Of a stretch of 64,000 bases of DNA, positions 1 to 14,300 are shown one piece after another. The stretch spans positions 496,001-560,000 of the forward strand of contig MPSQ01000001.1 in the NCBI GenBank assembly GCA_003260355.1, read 5' to 3'. Below the pieces are notes generated by a model. The model did no database searches and had not been told where the DNA came from. It saw only the letters and a list, made by a program, of their open reading frames with translations. The position numbers and the translations under genes were made by a program. This DNA is from SR1 bacterium human oral taxon HOT-345 (GTDB lineage: Bacteria > Patescibacteriota > Gracilibacteria > Absconditabacterales > Absconditicoccaceae). Position 1 is the stretch's first letter; each line of letters starts with the position of its first letter.

Positions 1-388
1 ACTTTCCAATATTCTCCTTGGTCATATTTCATAAGATACCATCTACTTTCCCACTTTGATATCCAAGCTTTCTGAGTGCAATTTGGACTGCCATCGTCGC
101 AGGAAATTGATGCTCTTTTGCAAGCTCATTCCAGGACTTATCTTTTAGAAAAGAAAGATAATCTTTTATGGCATTCATATTATATCTTACCTCTTTGTCA
201 TCTTTTTCGAAGAAAAATTCCTTTTTCAACTCTTGCAATTCAGATTTTACATTGTCAACTACCCATGCTATTTCCTGAATTTCTGATGCAGATTGACTAA
301 ATACTTCTTTCATTGTTTTTTTGGTTAAATAAAAGAGAAAATTCTGACGACTCTCCTCTATTTTAACTAATTCTTCACGTTTTGTCAA
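1..388 (-). CDS. Peptidoglycan-binding (PG_binding_1) domain protein, 3'-truncated by window edge
   Basis: About 129 residues are visible, read from the TTG at 388 and running off the left edge. The first 80 residues are charged and helical with no signal peptide. From about residue 88 the sequence matches a PG_binding_1 repeat: VQIALRKLGYQSGKVDGIL, then Gly (TGA at 29-31), then NMTKENIG, which gives the family's G-x-DG-x-x-G-x-x-T-x-x-x-I pattern. Known members bind peptidoglycan or similar polymers; the partner here is not visible. TTG was chosen because there is no in-frame ATG or GTG between the upstream TAA (434-436) and the domain. The gene lies 41 nt downstream of rsmA on the same strand and is probably the last visible gene of the holB-rsmA operon. 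Confidence 0.7.
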
Positions 389-429
389 TTTTTTGCACTT
401 CTTGATTCTCTGGAAGGAATATCTATTTT

Positions 430-1200
430 TTAATTAATGATTTTTTTTAGCTCGTCTCGAGTCAACTCCTCTAACCTTTTCTTTTGAAGTTCCTCTGGGA
501 TATAATAAGTCGATATTCCTTTTTTTTCTCACATTTTAGCAATTCTGCCTAAAGTTTTTCTGCTATAAGGAGAGAAAAAATTTAGAAAGGTTTCCAAGGC
601 ATTCATATCTATGTTTTCAATTTGAGCTTTTTTTGTGCATCTAATAAGACAACTTTTTACTTTTGGTGCGGGAGAAAAGCATTTTGCGGGGACCATTTTT
701 ACATAGTCTACTTGATAAGCTCTGTTAATAAGCCACCAGAGATAAGACTTTTTGCTCGCGTCAGATTTTATTTTTTCTCAAACTTCATTTTGAATCATAA
801 AAAATCATCCTAATAGCTTTGGATCCTCTTTTCGAAATAAAGATTTAAAGATTGGAGAGGTAATATAATAAGGAAGATTTCCTACGACAAGAGTATGTTT
901 TGCGTCTCACCCGTTCTTCGTTAAGAAGCCTTCAATGTCAATATTAAGAATGTTCTCAAAATAGATTTGTTCCCTGTCTAGTCCTATTTTATTTAGATAC
1001 TCCTCCATTTTAGTATCTTTTTCAATAACAAAAAAATCTCTTGGAATCTGATAGATTTTCCTTGTTATTGCTCATTTTCATGGTCAAATTTCCACCAAAG
1101 TTTTTGCTCAAGATTCTTGATAAAGTTTCTGAATTGAATCACGAATAAAATTAATTGTAGAGCCATCTTTGAGAAAATTCTGTCCTAGATAAGTAGACAT
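430..1200 (-). CDS. rsmA: 16S rRNA (adenine1518-N6/adenine1519-N6)-dimethyltransferase RsmA
   Basis: 256 residues, close to the family's usual 260-270. It uses S-adenosylmethionine to dimethylate two adjacent adenines in the loop of helix 45 of 16S rRNA during 30S maturation. The N-terminus QNFLKD is typical. SAM motif I, VEIGPGKG, is at residues 36-43, and all three of its glycines are TGA codons. The catalytic NLPY motif is at 108-111, followed by ITSPI, and the C-terminal part carries VGEKI and FSPAPKVKS as in KsgA. Eight or so TGA codons would destroy it under the standard code. The ATG at 1198-1200 is the only usable start because an in-frame TAA lies at 1210-1212. It begins 2 nt after the holB stop codon, so the two are almost certainly co-transcribed. 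Confidence 0.95.
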
Positions 1201-1202
1201 AG

Positions 1203-2111
1203 TTAGACATTAGATAAAATTCAATATCGAAGAGCATTTTCTTTTGAAACATTCGCTCAGATAAGTTGTTTTACTTTTATTCGAACCTCTGCTGACTGCT
1301 CTTTGTTGGCATCTATTGCTATTTTGATGATAGCGGAAAGAATAGCATCCAAGATTCACTCTTCATCCATCCTTTTTAGGAGATTCATCTTACTTGCCAA
1401 CAAACCTGGATGTTCTATTATCTTGAGAAGCTGAGAAATTTCTGTGAGAATCTCAGGTTTTTCAGCCTGTTTTTCTAATATTGTTTGTAATATTCAAGGT
1501 CTTCCTAGTGCAATTTTTGCAAGGAGCTGCGTCTTTTCTGGAGATTCAGATTCTCCCAAAACTTGAATTAAATACTGCTGCATTTCGGTATCTGAAAGAG
1601 GAGCAAACCTTATAACCATTGCTCTTGACAGAATTGTTGGAAGGATTCAGCTTTCATGCTCTGCTGTAGCAAAGAGATATCTATTAGGGAGTGGCTCTTC
1701 ACAAGTTTTTAGGAAAGCATTCATTGCAGCATTCGTCATTCTTTGAATATTTTCCACAAGAAGCACCTTTTTACCACTAAAAGAAGACTGCTGTAACCGA
1801 TTTGTCAACTCCCTCACTCCCCTATTTTCGTAGGTAGTTTTTTCATCAATAGAGATTATTTTGGCTTCTTTAGGAGTTTCAACTTGGATTGAGTGAAGTT
1901 TTCCTAGCTCTTTCGAAAAATCCCTTAGTCGAAGAAAATCAGTTTTGAACTGTTCTCATAGAAGCTCCTCGACAAAAGAACGTAAAAATGTAGTTTTTCA
2001 GATTCCTCCCGGTCCAATTAAAATCAAAAAGACAGGCTTTTGTTGCGACTGATTATGAGAAATGTAGCTTCTAAATTGTTGCTTTGCTTTTTCGTTTCAA
2101 ATAGCTTGCAT
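1203..2111 (-). CDS. holB: DNA polymerase III delta'-like clamp-loader ATPase
   Basis: 302 residues. AAA+ clamp-loader subunit that helps to load the sliding clamp onto primed DNA. The P-loop GPGGIGKT is at residues 33-40, and Gly38 is a TGA codon. The Walker B-like strand VLLVEN is followed by the diagnostic LKTCEEP box (LKTLEEP in DnaX/HolB), and LSRA is the sensor region. It lacks the cysteine zinc module expected of DnaX, so HolB fits better than a gamma/tau subunit. ATG at 2109-2111. A TTGATT / TATACT promoter lies 30-60 nt upstream. It is the first gene of a minus-strand operon followed by rsmA. Confidence 0.85.
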
Positions 2112-2142
2112 TTAAGATTATTTTTGGACAAAAACAGTTTGG

Positions 2143-2170
2143 AGTATAAGTTTTATATTTTAAAAATCAA
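2143..2170 (-). promoter_or_regulatory. Promoter of holB-rsmA operon
   Basis: On the minus strand TTGATT (2165-2170) and TATACT (2143-2148) are separated by 16 nt, about 30 nt upstream of the holB ATG. The same spacing and -10 recur at other genes in the window. Predicted by eye. Confidence 0.6.
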
Positions 2171-2304
2171 ATGATTTCAAAAAAGATAAGATTTTACAAG
2201 TCATTATTCTAATAAATGTCAATCGATAAATCTTAAAACAAAAAAATAGCAACAAAAACTGACTGCTCTCTCAGCTTTTTCCTTTATTTTTATGTTGATT
2301 AACG

Positions 2305-2310
2305 TATACT
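2305..2310 (+). promoter_or_regulatory. -10 element upstream of the giant surface-protein gene
   Basis: TATACT ends 35 nt before the ATG at 2346. I see no convincing -35 at 16-17 nt (TTTATT at 2283-2288). It is divergent from the holB promoter, so 2112-2345 is a shared regulatory region; the rest of that gap is AT-rich and holds no gene that I can see. Confidence 0.45.
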
Positions 2311-2345
2311 TTTGAAGTGAGTTTTTTATTTCCTCGATCTTTTCT

Positions 2346-5300
2346 ATGAGGGCTAAAAGAATAGTTGGTCTTATCATTTTGCTTGGATATTTAGCGTTTA
2401 ATGTTCTTTCTTATCTAGGATATCTTGATTGGAATAGGGCATCTGCATCTTCCGATAATATGAATACCAATACTCAATTGGTTGCACTTTTGGTTGATGA
2501 GAAAATCTATCCAAGTATTGAAGCTGATCTTAAACGATATTCAACTCAGTATATTCAAAAACATTATCCACAAAGCAAGGCTCTGGTCCTGAAAATTAAT
2601 ACGAGCGAATATGATGCTCCAGAAATTGCAAAACTACTTGAAAATCTCTATTTTGACTGACTTAAGGATCAGAGTTCTCGTCTAATTGGATTAGTTTTGG
2701 TGGGAACTATTCCATTTCCTGCAGTTAGGTATGATAATTATGTTTTCCCCTCAATCTACCCTTATGTTGATTTTTTGGATCAGAAATATGTTTGGAATCA
2801 AGAGCTTGGTTATTTTACTGAAAACAGAAAAGATGGGCAGCCCGAAGTTTGGCATGGAGTAATTGATTTTGATCAGGATATTGATGCCTATCACAAATTT
2901 TTTGATAAACTTAAACTCTATGATGCAAAGCCTAAAAAGTTTGTCGCGAAAAAAATATGGTATGATGATTTTATTGCTCATAAGAAAAATTTTCTTGAAG
3001 AAACCTATCAACTCTATCAGAATAAGCTTCTTTTTGCAGAAGATTTTATCTATCATCGTTATACTGATCTTTTTAACCGCATTTTGCAAGGGGATCAGTA
3101 TAAAGAACAGGCTTTACAGCTTTCTTGATTGGCTGAGGATATTGAGTCTCTTGTTCAAGATTTTGCCGAACATGGTTCTGATACGACCGATCTTCAAGAC
3201 TCTATTGCTAATATGAATCTTTGAGAGATTAACGATTCAATTAAAGAGCTTGAAAAAAATACTCAGAACATTACTCCAACAAAACTTTTGGAAAGAAAAA
3301 TTGGTTCTTTTCTAAAAGATTATCACGAAATTATTGGTACACCGTTAATGCATACTATTTCTGAGAATGTTAAAGCAGGAGATAGATGGACTGGCAATGA
3401 TAGTCATTATCAAAAACTCCAGCTCAAAGATCAGCTCCTTCTTGGGAACACTAAACTTAATGGGATTATTAGAAGCATTAATGATAAGCTTGAGTCCTTT
3501 GTGGATGAAAAAGTAGAAAAGGAAAAATATGCTATGAAAAGTACTATTCCTTATTATTATAAAGAAAGTCAGATTCAGAAAAAAGCAGCTTTTTCTAAGG
3601 ATTTTATGTATTCTTATCAAGATTATACTATAAATAACATCTATAGATTTTTTTATTTTGGGAAAGACGCACAGACAATTACTAAAGCTGTAGATTATTC
3701 TACCTATAGAGGAACTTATAGGAATTTAAGCGGCCTCGTAAACTATCCTTCCATCATCCAAGATCAACAAAATCCAGCAAAGTCGGATTGAGATGCAACT
3801 GACCTCACAAAGAAAGGACTTTGATCTTCTTATGATGTATATTCTACTCAAGTAGATGCTAATAGAGGATTTAATATGCTTAATACAGAATGAGAATACG
3901 AGCTGTATCAACAGGAGAAAAGACCAGCAAAATATATAATTAAATGTGTAAAATGGCTCCCCTGAGGATCCTGTTTAAGATGGAGTAGAGAACCTAAAAA
4001 GAAGTGTCAGGCTAGCGGAAAAAATTGTGAGACTTTTACACATTTTTGAGATAGAATATGGTGAGGTGCATCTCCAATTAATGTTGACATGGATAAATAT
4101 CAAAATCAGATTTATGCCTTTAGTGGAGAATATGACTTTAGACGTGCTACAAATGAAATTTTTGATATTGGAGGCTCTGTTCCATTAACAGGAGAAGAAA
4201 AAGAGGCGCCTCATTTTCTCGCGGAGAAAATCTATGTCTCTCCTATTCTAATTGCAGATAAGGATGGCTTTCATTGGGATAAAACTATGTATGATACCTG
4301 ACTGATAGAAAAGACGTGGTTTTTTAATGTTCCGCTTGAAGGGAAGCGTTTCATTCCTCTTGGTACTACAGGCTTTTCTCTTATAAAAAAACAGAAGGGG
4401 AAGAAAGATATAGGTCTAACCTACAAATATAGGATTGTCCCTTCTGAGGTAAAACATGTTTCGACTACTACAAAAGAAATTCATGGATATACTGGACTTA
4501 GATATTCAGAGGATGCAAAAGAGCGAGGGTACTATATGTCGATTAAAGACGACCTTACCTTTACAGATGAGACAGGCTCTCTTGCATTAATGAGTTGATT
4601 GAATAAACTAAAAGATCACCTTTCTTCGTTACAAAACTCATTTAAGAATGCAGCTAGCTCTCAGTCCCCAGGAACAATTGAGAATCTTCTTTCTGAAGAG
4701 ATTTTGAAATCTACTACAGTACTCTCGAGTTGACAAGCAGAACTTTGGTCCCTTTTCAATGATCTAATTATCAGGAATTATGCTAGTGATGTCCAAGCCA
4801 CAATGCAGAGTATTGTTTTTAGATCAATTGTTCGAACTAGGAAAATTGATATTTTCTCTGAATGGCATGCAGACATCCTCAAGGATTTTGATAAGTTGAT
4901 TAAGTTTTTACTTGAAAAAAAAGCTATTGCTTCACAAATTTTTAAGCTTTATCGTGAGGTGATTAATCAACTTGATGGTATTGATGCAATTATTAGCTCA
5001 GGAATTGCCAATAATAGCAAAGAAGAACAACAAGCTGTGAGAGAAGCATGGACAAAACTTCGTTCTCCATTTGCTAAATTATCTGCCATTGTTCATGAGA
5101 TCAATACTGATACAGAAGATTCATGTATTTGTAATCATGGAATAGTTTGAACATGTTTATGAAAAAAAAGGAAGGAAATTGTAGGTAAAAGCTTAGGTTC
5201 TTCATGTGGAAACTCAGGAGAATATGGATGAGATGAAAAAGAGGGATCTTTAGATATAATGATTGAAGCATTAAAAGAGAGTAAAGAGGATTTTAAAGAA

Positions 5301-8300
5301 GACTTCAATTCAGATCCTGAAAATCCAGAGATCCTTTACACAGGCATGAACATCCTCACACCAAGTAGGCCTATTGATTCTCCAAGATATCTTTCCTTTC
5401 AATGAGTAGGAGGGAATGTTGTAAAACTTATTTATCCTGATATCATGAAGGTTGAAGTTCTTGATCAGGCTTCAAAAGCTATTTCTAGTCAATCATGAGC
5501 ACTACTAGAATTGAAAAGTCCGGAAAGTATTCGCAAAGCCCTTAGTCAATATTTAAGCAATAAAGTAAAGGAATACAATGCTATCATCAATGCTGAAAAA
5601 GCAAAGGCAAAACCAATGAATAAGCATTATCAGTATATTTCTGTTGTTGATAAATTAGGAACCCCTCTTCTTGACTGATGAGTTCGCCCTTATGAAAATT
5701 TTACTTATGAAGAGTTTTTGGAGGCGATTTGAGGTCAAAAAGTTCTCAACAGTCTTGCAGAACTCCTCTACTTTCAGAATGTTTCAAATCAGGTAAAAGT
5801 TTACTACGATGAAATTGAGAAAGATCTTGCCGGTAGTAGAAGTGATTTTGATATTAATGAAAGGATTTCGTATATTATGGATAATTATCTCTCACAGAAA
5901 AGAGATGCTTTTTATGAAGAGAAAAATGCTGATCCAAAATTTGTCATTCCTAGTTATGCCTCAAAAGGTTATGAGGTGTGATTTATCAATTCAGATAATG
6001 ATGATGGACTAACCCCTTATCAGGATCAGATTTTTGATGAATTTAATCAACGTATAGAGCCAGTTCCAGTGCTCCTTCCAAAGGACAAGGAAAAAGCAGA
6101 ACAAGCAGTTGAAGTTCAAAATATCCAAAAAGAATGTTGATTTGATATTAATGAAGGCTTGGATATCTATAGTTTTAAGACAAAGAAATTTGAGTGGCGA
6201 GAAGGCTTGAGATGCCGATTAGACCAGGTTAAGAAAAAGCCTTTTGAGATAAAATTATCATTTGAGGGTTCACTTTGAGCTGTACCGATCAAGGAATCTA
6301 TTAGTGGCGATATCATCGCTCCTCTTGCTGATTCTCGAGAAAATTATAAAGGAGAGCTCAAAAATACCTTTTCTTTTCACGATATTGAGAATCCAGAAAC
6401 CGTGAATAAAGATAAACAGGTGCAAGAAATTCTGAATCAAACCCAAATTACGCTACAGAATAAGAAAATTAATGTATCAAATAGGACTTGAAGTATAAAT
6501 ATTCTCTCTTTTAAGGATTATTGAAATCTCACTGTAAGGATTAGCTCAACAGGAGATAATTGTCTTATTATTAATGGACAAAATACCTGTGTAGCGAAAG
6601 CCTCTCTTTCAAAAAATCCTTTTAAACAAGGCTTTGATATTCCTTTTCAACTTGGAGACACAAAAACAGGGAAAATTGTTGCTACTTTAGAGTTCTGCTG
6701 AAAAAGTGGGAAGTGTGGGATTAGCCCTGTTACTGTGTTTGCAGTCCCTGGGCCCGTTCATAGCTTTGAAATAGGTCTTCCTAACGATAGAAAAATACTT
6801 GCTGGAGCTTATAGCCTTATCTCTCTTAAAGCTTTTGATCAATATAAAAATGAAATTCAGAGAACTCTAGAACCATATACTATTGAGGTTGATAGAGGTG
6901 GGCTTATTGTTTGATGACAGGAGAGGCAAGTTCAAGAGGTCAATGATTTTCAGAATTTAACACTGTTGTATAGAAGTCAACCTCAACTTGGATGAACTGT
7001 AAAATTTTCAGTAAAGAACCAAAGCTGAACGCTTCTTAAGAGTGATACTGCGACCTTAGTCCCTTGAACACTCCATGTTGAGCAAAATGGTCGCCGCTTA
7101 TCTTCACTCACCTTTCCGCTTACTCCTGGAAGTTATTTTCTTAGCTGAACAAACGGAATGGAAGTAAATGAGAAAAAAGCAATCCCCCTTGATCTTGTTC
7201 TAAGGGATAATAATGGTAGAGAAATTCCTATTACTACCAATGTTATCTTGGGTGCGCAAGAAGAATTGCTTCAATTTATGGTGCTAAAAAAATCTACTGA
7301 TGAAAATGGCAAGCAATGGCTGAATTTTTCTAATACAAATTCTCTCTTTGTAGAAAAAGGAAGAGCAAAAGTATATCTAACCTCAAAAAATATTGCTGGG
7401 GATGAAGAAATTTCTTCGCTTATTCCGTGACTTGAGGAGCAGAAAATTAAGGTAAATATAGAACCAGGACCTCTGGCAAAAATGACATTTTCACTTAATT
7501 CTGACAAAATAGATCCTAATTCTACAACCAAAGGAAAGCTTTTCCTTATGGATGAACGATGAAACAAGCTCAAAAAAACAACCACCGTCTCTTTGGATAA
7601 ATTGGGACCCGTAAAGGTTTCTCCTGGTGCTGGAAATATAGCTATTAACAACGGAGAGCTAAATCTCACTTTTACCTCTGACCATAATTATTGACTGACT
7701 AAATTTTTAGCAGAGGCAACAGTTAATGATAAGAAAGTTCAGACGACGACAAGTATTATTACTAGAAAATTTTTCCTCGAAAATGCGATAAATTCAGGAT
7801 TAAATATTATGTATCTCAATCTTTTCTGAAATGATCGGTGAAACCAGCGATGATATGCATCTTGACATAGAAAATTTTCAGAAGATATTATAAAAAAGTC
7901 TGAAAAAACTTTAGCGATTACAACTCAGTTGGTAGATCTTAATAAAATCAAAAAAGCGAGTGTTATCTTAGGTAAAAACTCTTTGATCGAGAACAATGAT
8001 AATCTTGATATTCAGGCAACTCAAGAAGCAGGTCAGCTTTCTTTAACTCTTGCCAAGATCGGTAGAATTCGTATTATGGATTCTTTTAAGAAAATTAGAG
8101 TAGTCTCTGCTGATCCTGAGAATAAAAGACTTGTCCAAGAGCTGAAAAAGGATAACGGGAAATCAATGTATCTCTATGATTTGAATGATGATTTCACCTA
8201 TAGAAAGGATAAGTGAGCTTTTTATACCAAAGAGGGAATTCTGATTGGAAGTCTAAATAAGGATATTGTTTTTGAGCTGACTAATCAACCTCTTCTTAAT

Positions 8301-11300
8301 TTCAAGGTATGGAACGTTGTTGGGAAAGGGCAAGTTTTAGGAAAAGCTATTTTTACGAATCTTGATTATAGTAATTCAACTGCAGTAATAGAGGACGAAA
8401 CTTTTGAGTTTTGACCTATACTTGCTCATGGTTCAAGTAACAAAACTGCCAAAGCCATATTCTCTAAGCTCAATACCCTAAAATCTACCTATCAAGGCTA
8501 TGACTCAATCCAAAATAGCGATGAAATGGAAAAGAATATTGGATTTAGGGGAGAATTTAAAAATGTTACTTTGTTTGCTGGAGGTAAGACCGTTGGTGAG
8601 GCTACACTCCCTTTTTGATCAGAATTTTTGATCAATATTTGAGATCCTCTCCTAAAAAGGATTGATCAGAATGCAAACCTTGATAATGCTGACTACAATG
8701 AAGGACTTGGTAAAGTGATTTATCACAATGATGAAAAGCCGATATTTAAGGTTATTGATATTGATTATAATAAAGACTGATTAAGGGACATTTTGGTGGT
8801 CTACAAAGATGGGACTATTAGGCTTCAGAAACAGTATCAGGATAAGAGATTTCGTGATATGGAGACTTTAATGGTCAGCGCAGAACAAATTAAGGATATT
8901 TTTGTTGGTGATGTAGATGGGAATAAATATGAGGATATTATTATTAGGAATACCAAGGATCAACTCAGAATTTATACTAATGAAAATTGAGTTTTTGATG
9001 TAGATGGGCGTCTTGCCTGTTTAAATACCAATGTAAAGTTAGGAGAAGTCTCTAAAACACCACGATCTTTAACGGGGACTCATCAAATTTTTGTCAAAGA
9101 TATGGATTTGGATGGGAAGATTGACATCTCTACGTTTGATGTTAGAGGATATCTAAAGATTTTTTATGGGAATTGAAGCAAAAAATCACATAGTTATCTC
9201 AGTAATACCGGAAGTACTTGTGATGATGAACGGTTTAAGAGACAAGAGAAATCTACAAAAATTGTGAAAAAATTCTGACTTCAGCTTGGCAATACTCCTG
9301 TAAAAGATAGAAGCATCATTCGTCGAGATGGTCTTCGCTACCCAACACAAGAAGAATTAAGTAAAAAAATTGAAGAAAAAAATAATAGAGAAATCTGAGT
9401 AAACCTAGATCCTATTGTTATTTGAAAACTAGAAGATCCTGATCTCTGTCCACCATGTGTGGTTACAGACTATGCGTGTAGTACTAATGCTAATTGAGAA
9501 AAGGTTTGTAAGAGCTATAAACGTAAAAGTGCAGAACCTACCTGTACTCAGCCAGCAGATAAACAAAGCGATGTTTGCTGTGCTCAAAAGGGTGAAGGAA
9601 GTAAAGAAGAAAAATGTAAACTCTCTAAATGACGTCTTGACAAAAAGACTGAACAAGAAATTCATAGATGAGATACCGATTTTGACTTTACTGATATGGC
9701 TCAAGAGGGATTAAGAGTCTTTGATAAGTACGTTAAGAATCCATTTGACAAGATTGTAAGTTTTGATGATGGCGTTAAACCATCAGAGCAAGCCTTTTTG
9801 ACTATTAATCAAGTTGATTCAAAAGATCCAATACTTTGAGTAACAAAACTTTATCAAGATCTTGATGGTGGGAACCTTGAAAATTGAGATACTGTAAAAG
9901 TAACCGTTACTATTAGCAATAAAGCTGCTCATTTTTGAGCTGGTGGTGCGTTTTTTGATCGTATTCAATGACCTTGGATTATACATCAAGATCCTAAAAC
10001 AGGAGCTCCAGAAAACCTAAAATTTATTGAAGGAAGTGCTACAGTTCATCCTCAAACTAAAGAATATGCTTATTTTCTGCAAGATCTTCAATTCGCAGGA
10101 CAAAGAATCGTTTATAGCTATGATTTGACCTATCAGATGAATGATCCATTATTTAAAATCAGACTTGAAGATGCCGAGATTACCGATTATAGCGCACCTC
10201 CAAAAATAAAGAGAACTGCACCGAAAGATGGTGAAAATGCCGATAAGCTGCCAGATTTTATTGTTCAATCTGTGGATGGCTGTAACAAGAAAGAATCTAT
10301 CCTCTTTAATAATAAATCTGATGCTAAGAGGAGTTATCGTGAGTCCGTTATCGATCTTCAAGAACTAAGTGATGTATATTCTAAGGCTATTGAAGAGAAT
10401 AAGACTAGGACAATGGATAAGGCGAAATCTGACATTCAAGACAGTAAGACTGTGGAAAAGATGAATGCTATCCCGTGAATAGAAGATATTCAGGAGCATT
10501 ACAGCAACAAAGATATCTTAAACGAGTTTTGGAAGGCCATGAAAGAGGACTCCTCTGTTTCTGTAGAGCTCTTCTCAGACGAGACCTCAGAAATTGAAAA
10601 GACAGTGCAAGATATCGCAGATAAAGCATGTAATGGATTCAGTTTTGGACTTTCTAATGTTGGATCCTGTGAAGTTCCGGTGCCATTTAATCAGGCATTC
10701 TTAGCTCCTGGGAAATATCATCTGATGTGATGTATCCCTCTTGAGCCACTAACAAAATCCTTGTGAAAGGGGCTTCCTGTTTTCCACTTTCCAGGGACGC
10801 TTTACACGCCGATCTGATCTCTTCCAATTCCTTGGGGATTGAAGTCTCCTTCAGACTGATTTCTTTGGCTTGGATGAGGAACCTATCCTTCAATGATCAG
10901 AATTTACGTTGCACCTACACTCACAGCACAACTAGGGTTTGCAATCTGTTTTTGACCTCATTCGATAGGGAAGAATCTACCTTCTCCTTTTGCTGATATT
11001 TGAGGGAACTGTATCGTAATGTCGATGCCTCTACCTTGTGGGAAAAACCAGAAAAAAGACAGTAGCTGAAATAAAGTCAAGAAACCAAATGATAAGGTAG
11101 AAACCTACCATCCTTGGGCAGGCGACTATCAAGAGACCAATACTTGCGAACTAAAAAAACAAGATTCTCCTTTTATTACCGTGGCATCAGCACCTGTAAA
11201 CTCATCGAGCCCAAGCAGTATTCCAGAAGGTAGTTATCTTGGATGATTTGTAGATATTAGCTATGATAGTATTACTTCTGAGGCCGATGCTGACCAAAAT

Positions 11301-14300
11301 GGAATTTTTTTTGAGGGAGTAAAGATTCTTGGCGTGAAAGATGTCAATAATAAGGTTCTCTGAGGAAAACAGCAAGGAATTAAAGCTAAATTTGTTGGAT
11401 GGTTTGATAGGCAAATTCAGTATTGGATCAATAATCTCTTAAGATTCCGTGTTGAGTTTATTTTTCCTGATCTCGAATATCTTAGTAAGCAGCTCTCTAC
11501 CTTAAATCCTCAAGAAATTTGAAAGCTGATCTGAGGAACTGGTCAAGAAGGGAAACAAAATATTGATAAATTCCTTAATAATATCAAAGATTCAAAGAAA
11601 ATAAGTTGATTGGCAAAAAATACATGGTCATCACTTCAGTCTAAAGAACAACTTACAGCTTTGGATATTGCGAATGGAGACAACCCCTTTGAGAAACTTC
11701 AGTCTTTCTTTAATAGTAAAGAACTTGTAAATATTAGAACCCAAAAAATTCATGTCAAAATTCCTTGGATCTATAGCGAAGATATTGAGGCATATAAAAA
11801 TTACTTGCTTACATGGATGGAAACGAACGGAGAGGTTTTGAAGGCCTGGGAGTGAATTATTGAAAAAAGCATCTCCTCTTGCCAGAGACAGCAACAGGGA
11901 ACCTGATCAAAAAAAGCTGATTGTTCAAAACTCCAAACTGCAAAAACTCAAATACTCCAAATGCAGACAAAGCTTGATAAAACAAGTGAACAGATTTATC
12001 AGAATATTCAAACTCTTGAGCTTTATAAGAGATTTCCACTAGAGATTTATGAGTGGCTTCACGTATCTGATAGGTACTTAACTGAGATATCATCACTCAT
12101 TTCGAAATTCTTTGGCTATATTAATTATTGGATGGATGTTAATGCCAATAGATTCTCTCAATATGTTGATGCTATTATTACGATTATTGCGGTTGTGAAG
12201 ACTTATCAGGTAATGGTTGATCTTTTTGTGGATCGAGGAAAGAAATGTGGTAAATGTACGCAAGATTCTTACGATCAATATTCTTGTAAGCTCAGTATGC
12301 TTTGTCCAAATCTACCTATCATACCGATCCCTAATGTAAAAATCCCAAGTCTCTATGTCGATCTTTCTCATCTCAATCTTGGATTAGATATTGTGCTTCC
12401 TCGTTTTAATTTTGTACCAGAATCTATTGAGCTTCCAAGACTTCCAAACCTTCCAGAGCCGCCAAGATTAGGGCTTAACATTAATGTCGACTTTAATATT
12501 CCAGATATTCCTCAACTTCCTGAGCCTCCAAACTTACCAGAATTGCCATCATTCATTCCTCAAGTAAAAATGGAATTGCCGATTCTTCCTCCTGCTCCTA
12601 AGATTCCTGAATTGCCTAACAAAATTCAGAAAATTGTCAGTATTGCTAAGAAAATCTCTAAGATTTACTGTATTATCAAGTCATGAATAGGTCTAGTAGG
12701 AGAAAATTCTGTAAAGGCGAGAATTGAACAGATGACCCAGAGAACGTACGAAGTTCCTTGGGTTGACAACCTTGATCTTACTCGTCTCTTTAATCAACAA
12801 CCGCTACAATGAATTGATATTGAGGTAAGTACTTACGTGAATTTACAGTATAATTTTGATGCGTTCTACGCACTTATGAAGGGTATTGTAAATAATGTTA
12901 ACCAAAAGACCAATAATCTCGTTTCTCAAGGGCAAGAAGTCTCTGATGCTCTAAGTACTGCGAGTGATACCGCAACAAATACTTTAAATTCAGCTACAAG
13001 TTCACCAATTCAAGTAAATGTTGGTTATCAAAAGCAATTAAAAGATAGCCTTAAAGACGTTCAAGCAATTCTCTCACCACACCAGGAGAAAGAAAAACTT
13101 GATTCGATTATTGCTCTTGCCTCAACTGATGGCGAAGTAAAGAAAGACTCTGATTGACTAAAAAAAATCCAAAATCAGATTTCTGATCTTATTCGTAATG
13201 AAAGAGAAGACTTAGCAAATCTTTCTATGCTTGCAAAGTCAGACTACTCTACTTTTCTGAAAACCTTGGAAGGAGCAAGTAAAAAAGAACCACTTCAGCT
13301 CACGTTTTCTAGTAGCCTGCTGGCGGAAAACAAAGGTGCGGAACATGCGATTGCAGGCATAAATCCTACTGAAATGATTATTCATACGGAAGGAGAAAGA
13401 CTTCAGGGTTATCTCTCAGCATTAAAATCTCATAGTCCAGAAAGTTTGAATATGTCGAGTGAGAATTATAATAAATCAAAGTCCTATCTTGAAGAGGTCC
13501 AATCGGCTCTTAATCAGCGAAAGAGCATTAAACAGAAAACTTATGCAGGAAATCAACCACTCCTTACTAAAAATGGCACAGAAACTAATAGAACGCTTTT
13601 GACGCAGACTTCTCAATGAAGACCTACGACTTTTGAAACTGCATCAACGGATTTGAGTAGCTATATAAATGGGATCCTTGTGAAAGATCATAGCAATAAT
13701 ATGGTAAATGTTGTGCATTCCAAGGTTAACTATGAGAGGTTCTTTGACTATTATCAAAAAGATATTAATAATGATAAAAAACCTGAAGTCATAACTCGGG
13801 ATGAATTTAATGTCTACGTAAAGTATGCAGACGATGTGGAACCAAAAATGAAACAGCAGTTTACAAAATATTATGTTTTAACTCCAAACCTAAAAAATAA
13901 AAATAAAAAATACGAATCCTTTGGAGGAACACTTTTCTGAGGGGGAGAATCAGTGAAACTTTACGATCAAAATTGGGAGGTAAAGAATTTTAGACTTGAC
14001 GGTCAGACCTTTGATACGATCAGTTTTTCTTGGGATAACAATAAAACGGAAGATATTGCCTGATATCTCGTTCGTTTTTCTGAACGTGTTGATGGATTAT
14101 TGGAGAAGAATGACCTCAAAAATGTAAAATATGCCCTTTTCCTACCTAATGAGACTCCTCTCGATCACCTTAAGCTGAAGGCTGATGATATAAGTTTCTC
14201 TGTAAAAAGTCAGATTGGAAAGCTAATAAATGAAGTTCAATACTACAATCCTGCAAATGATGTATTCCAGTTTCAGCTTCACCAGCTTCCTAGAAAATGG